Shown here: piece after piece, positions 1-11,633 of the stretch
Numbering within the stretch: the first letter of the stretch is position 1
Layout of the letters: every line of letters begins with the position of its first letter
Assembly (NCBI GenBank): GCA_029224185.1
Contig: CM055196.1
Coordinates: 19,370,509 to 19,434,508 of the forward strand
Reading direction: 5' to 3'
Length of the DNA: 64,000 bases
DNA from: Karalla daura
Lineage: Eukaryota; Chordata; Actinopteri; Chaetodontiformes; Leiognathidae
The notes under the pieces: model-generated
Seen by the model: only the letters and a program-made list of their open reading frames with translations
What the model was told of the DNA's origin: nothing
Database searches by the model: none
Made by a program: the position numbers and the translations under genes

Positions 1-33
<33 letters not shown>

Positions 34-42
34 TGTGTGTGA
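1..42 (+). repeat. (GT)n microsatellite at window edge
   Basis: GT array with one TATGTGC interruption; it continues beyond the left edge. Confidence 0.95.
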
Positions 43-589
43 TTGCATGCATATGTCGCAGGGCTCCATGCAGTCAATAGCCATGTTAATCTTCCCTCAC
101 TCAGTGTCAGCACCTTTAATTAGAAGAACAGGGTGAAAATCGATGGACACAGCAAGGTCGCAGGGCAAACCACGGCCCCGCCTGCTCACTCCTCACACCA
201 CAAGCTGTGACCCTTAAATAACTGCTAAACAAATGCTGCAAACCATGTCCGTTATGCCCATTACCACACAGCCAAGCACAGGCACTCCCTGTTCAGATTA
301 CTAGTGTGGCGTGCAGTCACCACAGCGCTGTCACTCACATACGACATGGTCTGTGGAGGTTTGGTTAAGGGTCACACATGCAGAGGAGGAAGAAGGAAAT
401 GAACTGAGAGGAGCAGGGTTGTAAGAAAATTCAGAAATTCTGAAATTCAATACATTTCAAAGATGCTTTACAGAGTCGTGAATACTTTCATAAAGACAAC
501 GGACACGGCTACAAAACAGTCAGAGGTAAAATGTAGTTCAATGCAATTCAAAGAAACGTAGTAAATCTAACATATATTATCATTGACAG

Positions 590-850
590 TGCTGCCCCCT
601 GTTGGCAGTTCAGGCAGCACCGCTGAGAAGGTCGTCAGTTCGATACTAGATTACATGTCTACGCATCCTTAGGCAAGATGTTATGAACCCCAAACTGTTG
701 CTGATAGTGCATCATCCGTGTATGAATGTGTATGGTTAAAGAGCAGACAGACAATATATGTTATAGGAATGGGAGTGAATGTGACTTTGAGTTGTCATGA
801 AGATGAGAAAAGCACTATTTACAAACATTGTCCACTTGCCATTTACTTTG
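590..850 (+). mobile_element. tRNA-derived SINE-like copy
   Basis: A diverged B-box-like GTTCGATACT near 637 is followed by a body with the order typical of a very common fish SINE: CCTTAGGCAAGAT, GAACCCCAAACTG, GTGTATGAATGTGTATGG, then TTGAGTTGTC and AAAAGCACTATTTACAAA near the 3' end. Family membership is from memory of such elements; target-site duplications were not identified. Confidence 0.7.
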
Positions 851-1333
851 GTGAGAGGGCATATTATGCAAAACTCACATTTTCATTGCTTTAATATGAA
901 TACAGTCACTCAGAGCTCATTAGCATTTAAAGGGAAGTGCACTAAAACCGAGCGTTCACCAGATGTCAAACTGGTGTGTAGAAAAACAGACTGTTTTCCA
1001 ATCAAAGCGTGTCACAAACATTACTTTTAGACACCAGACTCTATTTCAAGAGATGAGTTGAAATTCGAGAGTCATTCTCTATTCATTTCTGATTAAATGA
1101 GACATAGATGTTTGCAACCTCACCAATAGTTTCGGCTGCAGGACTGCAGAATTGATTCACCTGCCATTAGAATGCAGGCGGAGGGATTGTTCGGCGGCCC
1201 TACGTTTTATTGACTGACATCCCGACTCACACTGTCACAATCAATGGCAGAGTTGACGAGCCACCGTTTAAAATTCCGAGGCTGGAATATGATTGATATA
1301 TGTGCCGCCGGATGCATCCCGTCAATATGTGCT

Positions 1334-1358
1334 GGGGGTTGGGGTTGGGGGGGGGTGG
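1334..1358 (+). other. guanine-run tract, possible G-quadruplex
   Basis: G5-TT-G4-TT-G9-T-GG. With the G9 run divided there are four or more runs of three guanines with short loops, which fits the usual G-quadruplex pattern on the + strand, the transcribed sense of this tmem117 intron. Confidence 0.5.
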
Positions 1359-2089
1359 TGCGGCAAGTTGTGAAAAGGACAGTGTCAAAAGTAAAACAAT
1401 CCCACTAAGGAATAATAAAAAAAAATCCTCCGAATCTCTCTCTCCCGAGCTGCTGGAACGGGACATGAGCTGGCATTCATATCTGCAATGCAGCCGGCCG
1501 ACGTGTGGTGTGAGAATGCACACAACGGCTCAGTAATCGCCGGGTGACATTGAGACAAAATAGACAGTGGAGAATTGTCATTGTGCCTCGCTTCAGACGG
1601 CAGCGAATTTCCCAGTAAACAGTGAGTTCAGAATTACAACGACGTGACAGCAACACAATTCAGAGTCTGAAAGAAATGCATAAAAAAACACCACAATCAC
1701 CACACACAGGTAAATGAAATACTTTGGCTCATGTTAAATATGGAAATAAATGGAAATATGTATGCAGCAGGGGTTTGAATTACATTGTCTGTGCAACTGC
1801 GAAACAGACAAACAGACCTAGTTTTTCTTCATGCACATTCATCTTCCTGGAAGATTTATCTGCTGCCATTTTTCAAATCCAGGTAAAATTGTTGTTTAGT
1901 CCATGAAAAAAAAGGACCGGAGAGTATTTGATTTATCTTTTCTTTCATTTGACGTGGGTGCAGGAAGTGCAGCCGTTTGTCTTCCAAGATGTATGATATC
2001 AACTTCGTGCGTCACTTGCTTTGAAATTTTAAAACTACATTCAAACTTCTCTCCGAGAGCTCTCTAATGGGTTGTCATTTATAGATTTT

Positions 2090-2841
2090 ACCCCTCTATC
2101 ACTCTCTCTCTCATTTTCTCCCTGTCCTCGTTCTCTCCCTCCTTTCTCCTTAAATTGTCCTGTTTTTTGTCATTTCCTCTTTTTCATTCATCTAATTTTA
2201 TTCCCTTTTTCCTTTGTTACCCCCCCCCCCCCTCTGTCTTCCTCTTTGTCCTCCTCTTTTTAAATTTTCCATTTCGCCCTTTTCGACCTTTTGGTCCTAA
2301 TTTGTTCCTTAATTCATGATGCTCTCTATTCTTCATTTCCTTATTTTATCTTTTTTCTTCTCCTTTACATCCTTTCTATTTCACTCATCCTTTCTTCTCT
2401 CATTCCCGATGCTCATTTTATAACTTTTCCTTGTTAATCTACCTTTCTTTTTGCTGTCCTCCTCTCATCTCTCCTTCCTAATTTCCTCATTTCCTGTTTT
2501 CATCTTTCTTCCTTTCTTTCCTCTATTACCTGCACTTCCTCCTTCCATCCTTCCTTCCTTCCTTCCTTCCTTTCCTCACTTCCCTCTTTTGTCCTTCCTT
2601 TGTTTTGCTCCTTTCTTTTTCCTTGTTCTTTCTCTTCCCTTCCTCACTATCTTTTTTCTTCTCTCATCATCCTTCCTTCCTTTTTTTCTCATTGCCACCT
2701 TCTCTTTCCTCCTCTGAATTGTTCCCCTCACCTCTCTCTCCTGATATCTGATATACTTCCTGTCTTGCTCTCTCTCTCTCTCTCTCTCTTTCTTTCTCTC
2801 CCCCTCTTCCTCCTTTCTCCTCTCCTCTCCTCTCCCTGCAG
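2090..2841 (+). repeat. long polypyrimidine tract before exon
   Basis: About 750 bp made almost wholly of C and T on the + strand. It includes a run of 12 C (2221-2232), (CCTT)n near 2551-2573 and (CT)11 at 2768-2789, and it continues into the acceptor of the tmem117 exon. Occasional purines break the pattern. Confidence 0.85.
2768..2789 (+). repeat. (CT)11 microsatellite
   Basis: Perfect CT array 52 nt upstream of the tmem117 exon; complementary to the (GA)n downstream of the same exon. Confidence 0.95.
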
Positions 2842-3001
2842 GACAGTGCTGATCTCGCTGACGTCGGTGGTGGTTCTGGTCATCAGCACCGACTGGATCA
2901 GCTGGGACAACCTAAACCGGGGCTTCCTGCCCAGCGACGAGGTCTCCCGAGCCTTCCTCGCCTCCTTCATCCTGGTCTTCGACCTCCTCATTGTCATGCA
3001 G
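2842..3001 (+). CDS. tmem117: tmem117 exon: two membrane segments
   Basis: 160-nt exon between acceptor ...CCTGCAG and donor CAG|GTAGGC. It begins with the last base of a split codon and ends on a complete codon (Q), so its length is not a multiple of three and skipping it would shift the frame. It encodes 53 residues beginning TVLISLTSVVV and ending LLIVMQ: a hydrophobic helix, a short loop with DWISWDNLNRGF, and a second helix. The exon is preceded by about 750 bp of pyrimidine-rich sequence and followed after 37 bases by a (GA)n array. Confidence 0.95.
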
Positions 3002-6000
3002 GTAGGCCGATCCCGTGTGGCCAATTAAAAGAAAAAAAGAGAGAGAGAGAGAGAGAGCTGGAACGTCTCTTGTCTTTCTCTGGTTCCCATCTTACCAACT
3101 CCCCTGCTCCCCCCCTCCATTCATCAGTGGGCCACTGCGGCACCGAGCGGCGAGCGATGTTTGATCGCTCTCAGTTGGCGTGGACGCAAACATGCAACTA
3201 TACAGATGCAAAAAATGCTGCTTCTTTCCTTTTAAGTAGCTCCTTCGTCCTTCCATCCCTTTATCCCAATCCTCAACCATGAACCCCGCTCCCTCTCCCC
3301 CTCCCCTGCCTGATATTCCTTAATGATGACTCACAAGATTGGAGGTTTTTTTTTTTTTTTCCACCCAACGTCCTCCCTCCCACAGGAGGGTGTACATCAA
3401 TAAAGCTTGTGTCAGTGGCTCATGAATATGCAAATGTGTTTGTCTGGACTAAAAAAAACCACACATACATAAGTGTGTGTTGAGCAAAAAGAGGGAGAGG
3501 GATTTTTTTCTTTCCACACTGTTAGCCAGGAGCCAGAACCGCAGGCCAATCATGTATGTGGTTTGACTGGGAGCCTAATTCAATGCGGCTCCTCCAAGTA
3601 CTTAATGAACATATTTCAGCAGGCCATGCTGCCAACTACTAGAGGACACGCTTCAAGACTAATATTTGGTATCTTCTGCATATACGTTGATTATGTTAAT
3701 TAGTACGAGAGCATCTTCCTGTGTTACAGATGTACTGCTACACAGAAACTTGGCAAGGACACCATTACAATTCCCCTGATAATCTATATTAGAACAACAG
3801 CACCACTAAAAGTGATTCGTAGACTTATTTATTGAAACAGTTCATTATTTTAAGGAGGGCCTCTGCTCTGACCGGTAATTGCTTCACACTGTGGTGTTTT
3901 TCTCATTCATTTAACCAATTATTGTGATTATGCAGATATATAGAGGCAGCGTCGCACACAGAGTGCGAGTGTTTCCTCAAAAACATGCCAGTGTCCTGCT
4001 GAGTCCAGTGTTTTCACAAACTCCATTACCAAAGCCATAGAGCCAGTGCGATATGATGCGTCCACTCACTGATAGGTAGATAGAAACTTCATATATCCCT
4101 TAGGAAGGGAAATTCTGGTTCCAGCGTACAGCACCATAACAACCCAGCTCTTCAGAGAGCACAGCCTTTCGTCTTTCTTCTCCTTACCCTCCTCCTACTA
4201 CCTATTAACCAGTGCTTAGACTGCACTTGTACTTACGTATACTACTATCCAGGGGATGAGACTACTGCACTCAGTTCCCCTGGTAGTCTTTCTTGGGATG
4301 CGGTTTAAATGTTTTTTCTCATGTGTAAGTCGATAGTAAGGGATAAATGTGTCTCCCAAATGACTTACTGTAAATGGAGAATAGTAAAGTAGAATAGATC
4401 ATATATTCTTTATACTTGTACTTGTTATCTAACTATTGCACTACTGCAATAATTACTTGCTATCCCATGAGGATATTCTCTCCTATTGTTTTGTAAAAGA
4501 GTGAAAAGCTAGCTACATGTCTAGCTTAATTGGAAAGTAGCAGCCATTATAAAGAGTATCAGCTGTTGTGTTGGAGTTGTTGAGCAAGTTATATTTGGCA
4601 GTTAATAAATAAATAATGTGCTGTTCAGTTTGTGTTGAGTTTACACAGAATTTACCAAAAAGTATCTGTATAAAAGTAGCAGCTGTACTGCTGAAGTGTC
4701 TGAATGAGTTAGGTTAAATCATTCATAAGTAAATATACAGTAGGGACTGTGTGTAAGCCATACGATTCTTTTCCACTGGGTCAACCAGCTTCTGACTACA
4801 GTTTTGTTTACTGTCTCCATCAAAGCACATCTCAAACAGGAAGCTTTAACAACAGCAAAAACAACGGCATTTAAGAATAAAAACCTACAAGAGAAGCCGT
4901 GGGTGTAACGAAGCAGCAGCCAGAGAAGTTAAAGAAAGACTATAGGGACTGGCTACAACAGGCAGCCAAGGAGAAATATACATTTTGATGCCCTGGACTG
5001 CCCTCAGAGACAGACAGTGATGTGACTGATATATACTGTGTTGTAATGACATAGCACCCTAACCCCCTCTAGCAATAGAAAAGCACATAGGTTCTCTGCT
5101 AATGTGTAAGTTCAACCTGCTGTGAACCAGCACCAGAACCTGCACTGGGAGTGCCTATGAAGAAAAAGAGTAGCCGTGACTTTAAGGCCTGGTCTGACCC
5201 TGGTGTCTGACAATGTATGACACGTGAATTTACAGTCAACATCTTGTGTCATGTTGTACAGTTTGATGTACGTCTTGACATCTCCATTCGTGGACCTGCT
5301 ACTCCCTCTCCCGCCAGCTTTGCCGCTATTTCATTCCGCCCCACTCACATGGGTTTGTTTACGACCAGTGCGTCTCATTTTCTGCGCAGTGTACAGCCGG
5401 CACGTTTAGTGCAGTTATTTATGAGCGAAGTCAGACTGCGCCGTAACGCAGCCCGAGTGCCGGTGGCCGTCGCTGCGTACCACCAGTCAATAAAAATGAA
5501 TCTGCTGCCGCCCTCCCAACAGCTTCATTCACCCCCAGCACAGGGTGTCACAAATAATCTCTCACCTCCATGAGAAAAGATGGGTGGTGGTGTTCTCAAA
5601 CTAATTAATGCCCCAATTAATGACCTGTCTGGATTTGCCTCCAGGCATGGTTTTGCTTTTTATTATTATAATAGTCCTCTGTATAATTGTGTTGTTTCTC
5701 TGCCTTCTCCCAGGAGGAGAATGTCAGATATCTGTGCCCTTGGTGTGTATGCACATACTGTATAGATTTACATATGTGAATGATCGGCTGATACACCCTG
5801 GCTGTTTACCTCTCATATGGTGGAAGAGACTCATTATTTTTAAGTGAGGGAGGGTGTGCAGTCCAAATGCCATGGCTGTTAGTTCTATAGCAACAGATAC
5901 AGCAGCTATGGAAGAGGCGTGGAGGACTTAATTAATATCCAGGGGGCCATCACCAAGCTGTTAGGCTGTTCACAGATATTGGCATGGGAGACTGTGGATC

Positions 6001-9000
6001 ACATGAGGATATAGTGAATGCAGACGTGGTAATGTGCTGCGGCACGCGGCTCTGTGCAAATCACCGCCACCGAAGGGAAACTGTAGCCAGCCTAAAAATG
6101 AAAATGCTGAAATGATCTGCGCCTTATTTTTTCCCTGTAATGGAGATGACAAAAAGCTAATTTGTGGGATGGTTATTGCAAAAGAGACCCATTTTTAAAA
6201 TATTTTAATTTTCTTCGCTATCAGCCCCACTGTATGATTTTTTTTTTTTGCTTTATTAGTTTTGTCTGTTTTTGCCATTTTAATTACATGCTTTCACACA
6301 GCGAAGGAAGCAATTACAGGTGCATGGGAATGTGGGAATTTATAGCACGTAAATAATGATATGCATTACATTTCAAGGAGTAGCAACAAGAAATATATGG
6401 TGAGCATTATTTCCAGTTAAATAAAGCAATTATCGAATTCAGTATTGGATATTTACTTTTTTTTCTGAAGGAGCTGTCACTGTATCGGTTACAAGCACAT
6501 TTTGAGGCGGAGAGCTTTTTACACTTTATCTTTACACTTTACACTTTATCACCATATGAATGATGTGATGGATTAATTGTAAATAATTCTAATAATATTT
6601 GTATAGTGTCTCTTAACAACACTTGACAAGAAACCACTATAGGTAGAGAAAATTCCTCTTCTTCTTCATAGGATTTAGGGAAAAGTTGCTAAGCAGAGCT
6701 GTTAGGTTTTTACCAGATCTCGGCATTTAGTTATCGAGGTTTTCCACTGATACATCTCCAGTGCTGCTTTGAGGACGGTGACAGTGCAGAGTCGGAGTCA
6801 GTTTACAGTGACTTATGAAGGATTTGCTTCAACCAAGATATTGTTTGTCCCTATAGTCTTATATAATAGGCATTTTACCTCTGGCCCAGGGAAGGGCCAG
6901 AGGCTGGGCCATTGTCTTCCTGTGTACTTACTGTCATCAATTACATTAAACCTCTTAAAGCCCCTGTACACAGCAGTGTTATAGCAGTTAAACATGGTCA
7001 ACTGTAGCTTGGTGTATTCAGGCACATTCCAACAGAAAATGCATGTTCCAGCTGGATGTTGACATCTGGTGTGTGTCAGAGAGTAACCAGCACTGATTGG
7101 AGGGGTTAGAGGGCAGGGTGAGTGTGTGGGTCTTGATGGTTCTCACTCTGTTCAACACTTGCCACTGGATTTGGCACAGATGCTCTCAGACAGCAGGAGG
7201 GGAACCTGACTGTGTGAAGGTTGCTGGAGATCCTGCACAATGCTGGAGGCCAAGTCTCCAGCATGGAGAGAGGAGGGGAGGGGAAGGGCTGTGATGGTCT
7301 CTGTAGCTGTTTTCACCTGTTGAGCTGTTTTGCTTTCCTATTTGGTGTACAATTTTGCACCAAATCAAGTGAATCTGTGGTTCTGTCCCTGAAGTGTCAC
7401 AGTCCAAGCCATTGTGGTACTTGAAACAGGACCTTAGCCGGAGGATTATTTTGCCTTCACATGTTAGTTTGAAGGTCCATTGTCAGAATATCAAGAACAT
7501 CATGTTCCAGTGAGTTGGCATTTGTTGAGTGAAATGAAAAATGATGGATACAAAGTTCACCTCTGTTAAGGTAACACTTGTGTTAGAAGTAATAAAGCAT
7601 CAAAGGTCATTGATGAAGAACAGAAGTTAACAACTAGCAATACCTGTGTCATGGTGAAGGTCAACTCAGGGAACTTTAATTGAGTTTCTTACTTCTGAAA
7701 ATAAAACTTGAATGACTAGAATTTGAATTTGAATTGAATAATGAAATAATTTTTAACTATTTTGATGATTGATAAGTTAGTAAGTAAGTTAGTTAGTAAG
7801 TAAGTAAGTATTTTTAATATTGAAAATTGATATTAGCTTTTTCAGCGTTAACATTTTCTGTTTGGTTTAGTCCCCTATAACAGCAAATGACCAATGACTT
7901 TATCAAGAAAATGATCAACAGATTACAGGGACTAAAATAATTTTGTTGCAGCCTTAACTTGAAGGCAGGGTTAGTTTCCAGCAACGCCAGCCAAGAAGCG
8001 CTGCATAATAAGCATCTCAAAGGACTTCCTCTTTTTCCAGCTCTATCTTGTATTTCTTGCATCGAGAGCATTGACTGCTTCCCTTGAAAAGGCACAGCGT
8101 TTAACTGTACACCAGTTAAAAGAGCGAGGTGACGCCACAGGGCATGGGCAGCCTCTAAATGTCAGTTTGGGGAGCCTGTTGATGTGTTTTGACGTGTTAA
8201 AATCCCCCTGCACACTGGGACACTGCGCACGCCTGTAAACACACATTGTGTTGTGCAGCCTGCAGCGTCAGGCACCGCGCTCAACCCCAAGTCAGCGTAA
8301 GAAGCCACTCCACAGAGACTTCCAAATCTGCTAATGTGAGACACTAAAGCCCGATTAATTGCTGACATTTGTAACACGGATGCATTTTAATGTTTTGAGC
8401 CAAGGCCACATGACCGCAGTAAACACACATGGCTGTGTGTTTTCCAGGACTGGGAGTTCCCTCACTTCATGGGCGACTTGGATATGAATCTACCAGGAAT
8501 GTCAACGACACACGTGAAGGTCAAGCTCCCTGTCTGCAAGCGCATCTTTAAAGAGGAGTACCACATTCATATCACAGGTACGGGCAAACACTAGCACTGC
8601 AGTCATCTCTTGAATTCAGCGAGAGTTAACTTTAACTTTCCCGAATAATGATTTCATAAACTGAATAGAAAAATAACTTATTTCACCAGAAAATGGCCAT
8701 GAGTGACATTGTTTTGTGAATATTGCAGCAGACCTAATATGAACAGTTTCACCATTGCTTTGTTAAATAATGACTGTTCCTAGCCAAAGATGGGTGGCAG
8801 GTCCAAAAACATCATTATGACTTTATGCATTTTCGATATTGTAATGGCAGCTAAAAAATGGGCAAGTCTGAATAGAGAGGGAATGTAATCTAAGATATGC
8901 CCTAACTCAAAAACTTCCAAAATCTTTTATATTTCCTGCTCTCTTTCTTCTAAGTAGCAGTTAGGTAGCCACCAACCCAGTTTTCATCTATTTAACAGCT

Positions 9001-11633
9001 AGATAGCTGCCTGCCTATCGATCTGCTAGCTAATAGCTAGCTTGCTATCTATCCATCGATCTCTCTATCTGTATCAGTATTGACCTGCATCTGACCTGCA
9101 TCTGCATATCCAGATAGGTAGATGATAGATGGCTATCTATCTGCTAGCTAGCAAGCTATCAGGGATATGATCTTATTAAATCCAGCTACAGGTTTTGTTT
9201 TCTACTTTTTAATTATGTGCCATTTGAATGACCAAAACAGCATGAACATGCATGTGTGTGAGTGTCATTGGAGTACATAGGTTTACTGTGCAGTGTAATA
9301 GACAGCCTGCTGTTTGGTGAAGTTTCCAGGAAAGCAGCAGTGTATGTTTGATTCCTCCTGTAATTCATATTCGAGTGCTGGATTTGTATGCACCCCATAG
9401 CTGTAGAGCAAAGACCATAGACAGTCAATCAGCATAAAGCCTATGTACGGCTGCCAGATAAGTATGAAATCTGTGCAGAAACAGTCTGTGATATTTCCTT
9501 GGGCTTGTGAAATAGTATCTGAGGCATTTCTGATTAAACCAAAGCTCTATAGCTTCTATGTCAGCACCAGAGATCAAGAATAAATACTCCATTCAACCTC
9601 TCTAGGTCCCCTTTAAACGTGCCCTCCGTGCTCTAGTTTCCCCCTTCCCTCTATGTTGGGAAGCACTTTGATGGTTAAATACAGCAGCCATTTATAAGAC
9701 ATTTTCAGCTGATGTTGCGCACGGGTGAGGCTTCCACCGCAACTGTGTTTCCTGTTTCATTCCTCTCACCCCATCGAGCGAGATGCGCCTCTCATCATCT
9801 CTCACATCTTCCTGTCTTAATGTTTCCAGCGAGCGGTCGCGTTTTCCATCTGAAACCCGTTTTCTTCATTTTGTTCCGCGTCGTGCACACATGCGTTTTG
9901 CAACCATAAAGAGACGGCAAAAACCAATGTTCCTGTGCTAAATGTTAAGCTGTTCAATCGCTCAGTGATTCGCGGAAGGTTGTTAACCCTAATGCATTGC
10001 ATATCCATTAAGCATTATGGAAATGGACCCGGAGCAACGTGATTGGTTTAACTAAAAGCTTATTAACAGCGTAGCTTGGAGAGAGGACGGAAAGCGGTGT
10101 CACGTAATCCCGGGGAGACATCTGCCTGCTATCAGTCAACTTGCATAGATGGCTGTCTCATGGTAATGTAGTGATCTCGTTAGGAGATACTAGACGAACC
10201 AGCACCTGCAAATGGATCACTCCGTCTCAGTGCATTAGCTGTGTGCATGGGACGAGGATTCCTGATAAATGAATGCAACAGAGTGTCTAACACTGGCCTC
10301 TAAACGTTGTTTGGAGTAGGCTTGTGCTGTTCATCAATCCACCTGTCTGTTAAATGATCTGTGTAGTGCATGCCAGTGTCAGGGTTCATACAGACATGGA
10401 AAACTGGGAAAACTCAATGAATTTGAAAAAAATTATCCAGGCCTGGTCCGGTGTATAGTTTTATAAGCTGTAACTCAACACAGTACAATGAGAAGACAGC
10501 AGAGATCAGCTAGTCATAAATAAAGAACATAGTTGGGTTAACCAGTACATGTAATATCTATAACCACAACTCTCTCTCAAAGTGGAAAAGCAAAGACATT
10601 TTACAAAAAAATGGGATGAATACATTTTCAAGAATGAGAGAAACACCCTTCAATGAAAACACCTGCAAGTAATAGTTGAAAGTTTAGAAATATTGCTTTT
10701 TGTTTGCTATTTTGTTAAAAATCTGCAATATAAAGGCACCTATTGGTGATGTCCTTGCTACCTCTGTTTTTAGATGCTTTAGAGTCTTGTTTGTGCTCAT
10801 TTAGGCTGGCTCACATTCTGTGAGTAGGGTAACATTACAAAAACCTGGACTGTGCATGAAACCACATAGCATCTCATGTCTTTTGTAAAACTTTCACAAA
10901 CCCTGATTGTTAATATTTTATTTCTGAGCTTATTTGTAATCTAATTCAAGTTATGTGCCTCTTTCCAGGCAAGTGGTTCAACTATGGCATCATCTTCCTG
11001 GTGTTGATTTTAGACCTCAATATGTGGAAGAACCAGATCTTCTACAAGCCGTACGAGTACGGTCAGTATGTGGGGCCTGGCGAGAAGATCTACACGGTGG
11101 AGGAGCCTGAAACACTGGTGAACTTCAACCACAGCACGCTCACATACGAGTGGCGCTCCACCAACATCGACCCCAACACCAACGCCAGCTACGTGGAGCG
11201 GGACATGTTCCTCCACAGCCGCTACGTCGGCGCCAGCCTGGACGTCAAGTGCCTGGCCTTCATCCCGAGCCTGGCCGCCTTCGTCCTCTTCGGTTTCTTC
11301 ATCTGGTTGTTCGGCCGATTCCAGGACAGCGAGACCTTCACGGAGAACCCGGACAAGTCGTACGAGAGGATCAAGAGGAAGTCGCCCTCAGAGTACAGCA
11401 AGGAGATGGGCGTCACGCCAGAGGAGACGCACATCACCATGAGCGACAGCCTGCGGCGCTCGGGGATGCCCATGCTGCTGTCGGTGGACGGGCCGCACTT
11501 CGGGGCCACGCCGTCCACCAACTCCACCATCTCCATGGAGACGCAGGAGACGCATCCGAGCATCGTGATCGATAGCGCTGACCAGGAGGAGGAACCCGCC
11601 GTCTCCTTTGACGTCAACAAGATCTCCCCATGA
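2842..11633 (+). CDS. tmem117: tmem117, 3' part of spliced CDS (three exons)
   Basis: Join of 2842-3001, 8448-8577 and 10969-11633; 317 residues plus stop, roughly the C-terminal 60% of a protein that is 514 residues in human. TMEM117 is a multipass membrane protein reported to influence mitochondrial membrane potential during ER stress; its biochemical activity is unknown. Seen here: hydrophobic segments at window residues 1-19, 37-52, 103-115 and 191-212. The stretch between the last two carries N-glycosylation sequons at N150 (NHS) and N168 (NAS), so it is probably luminal or extracellular. A hydrophilic tail of about 105 residues follows. Blocks such as DWISWD, SDEVSRAFLASF and KWFNYGIIF match my memory of the human protein almost exactly. 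The tail after KRKSPSEYSKEMG diverges from human. Upstream exons and the promoter are outside the window. Tail-to-tail with nell2. Confidence 0.96.
3039..3057 (+). repeat. (GA)n microsatellite after exon donor
   Basis: 19-nt GA array starting 37 nt after the tmem117 donor, within a purine-only stretch from about 3027. Confidence 0.95.
4071..4135 (-). mobile_element. LINE-type 3' tail fragment (Rex1-like)
   Basis: On the + strand: GATAGGTAGATAGAAACTTC, then ATATATCCC and GGAAGGGAAATTC. Read on the - strand this resembles the common fish retroposon ending GAATTTCC...GGGAT..AA.AAGTT followed by a GATA-type tail. Only the tail is present, and the family call is from memory. Confidence 0.4.
7720..7957 (+). 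mobile_element. fish dispersed repeat, GTTGCAGC-ending family
   Basis: Opens with TTTTGATGATTGAT-type sequence and ends ATCAAGAAAATGATCAACAG, ATTTTGTTGCAGCC. Related copies are at 13480-13577, 51990-52065 and, inverted, 32325-32372. The family is marked by ATTAATCG-like blocks and a GTTGCAGC end. A GTAA-rich simple stretch interrupts this copy. Confidence 0.6.
8448..8577 (+). CDS. tmem117: tmem117 exon: loop between membrane segments
   Basis: 130-nt exon with acceptor TTTTCCAG and donor ACAG|GTACGG. It encodes 43 residues starting DWEFPHFMGDLDMN and ending EEYHIHIT, plus the first base of a glycine codon. The piece is polar and lies between two hydrophobic segments. It starts in phase 0, matching the preceding exon, and ends in phase 1, matching the last exon. 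DWEFPHFMGD and IFKEEY are strongly conserved TMEM117 blocks. Confidence 0.95.
9420..9615 (+). mobile_element. dispersed repeat family A, 3' part
   Basis: Contains the order AATCAGCATAAAG, GCCAGATAAGTATGAAA, CTGTGCAGAAACAG, GGCATTTCTGAT, AATAAATACTCCATT, TCTAGGTCCCC. The same order occurs at 58010-58245, 33795-33912 and 38915-39365, and inverted at 25240-25480 and 50870-51085. A 5' part of the same family (GCAGCTAAAAAATGGGCAA) sits at about 8850. Confidence 0.65.
10385..10445 (+). repeat. short repeat, TGGAAAA family
   Basis: AGGGTTCATACAGACATGGA then AAACTGGGAAAACTC resembles the longer copy at 15905-16215, which starts AGGGTTCCCAACTG and has CCTGGAAAACCTGGAAAAC. Confidence 0.5.
10969..11633 (+). 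CDS. tmem117: tmem117 last coding exon
   Basis: The exon follows acceptor CTTTCCAG at 10968; the split codon gives the G of GKWFNYG. It encodes 221 residues to a TGA at 11631-11633. It holds two membrane helices (about 11000-11030 and 11250-11320) around a loop with two N-glycosylation sequons, then a cytosol-type tail with a KRK basic motif and an acidic DQEEE stretch near the end. Third codon positions are mostly G or C, which also opens long spurious frames on both strands. An ATG just upstream of the acceptor is intronic, not a start. Confidence 0.96.

Larger units (their letters stand above)
1..2841 (+). other. tmem117: tmem117 intron (3' end of it)
   Basis: No exon of either gene is visible. 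Contents: a (GT)n array at 1-42, a SINE-like copy at about 590-850, a guanine-rich tract at 1334-1358, and a polypyrimidine tract from about 2090 to the acceptor at 2840-2841. Confidence 0.8.
3002..8447 (+). other. tmem117: tmem117 intron
   Basis: 5,446 nt. It holds a (GA)n array just after the donor, a LINE-like 3' tail near 4071-4135, an AATTAATG direct repeat at 5603-5622, and one copy of the GTTGCAGC repeat family near 7720-7957. I see no exon. Confidence 0.8.
8578..10968 (+). other. tmem117: tmem117 intron
   Basis: 2,391 nt. It holds CTAGCTAG/GATAGATA-rich partly self-complementary sequence at about 9000-9165, part of a dispersed repeat at 9420-9615 and a short TGGAAAA-rich repeat near 10385-10445. 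No exon seen. Confidence 0.8.

Noticed and set aside
9000..9165. CTAGCTAG and GATAGATA stretch as a large hairpin
   Set aside because: The arms share only short blocks and do not pair cleanly; more likely degenerate simple sequence inside a repeat copy.
10953..10968. ATG just before the last tmem117 exon as an alternative start
   Set aside because: It lies in the pyrimidine-rich acceptor region and the codons bridge the intron/exon junction; the exon is entered by splicing.
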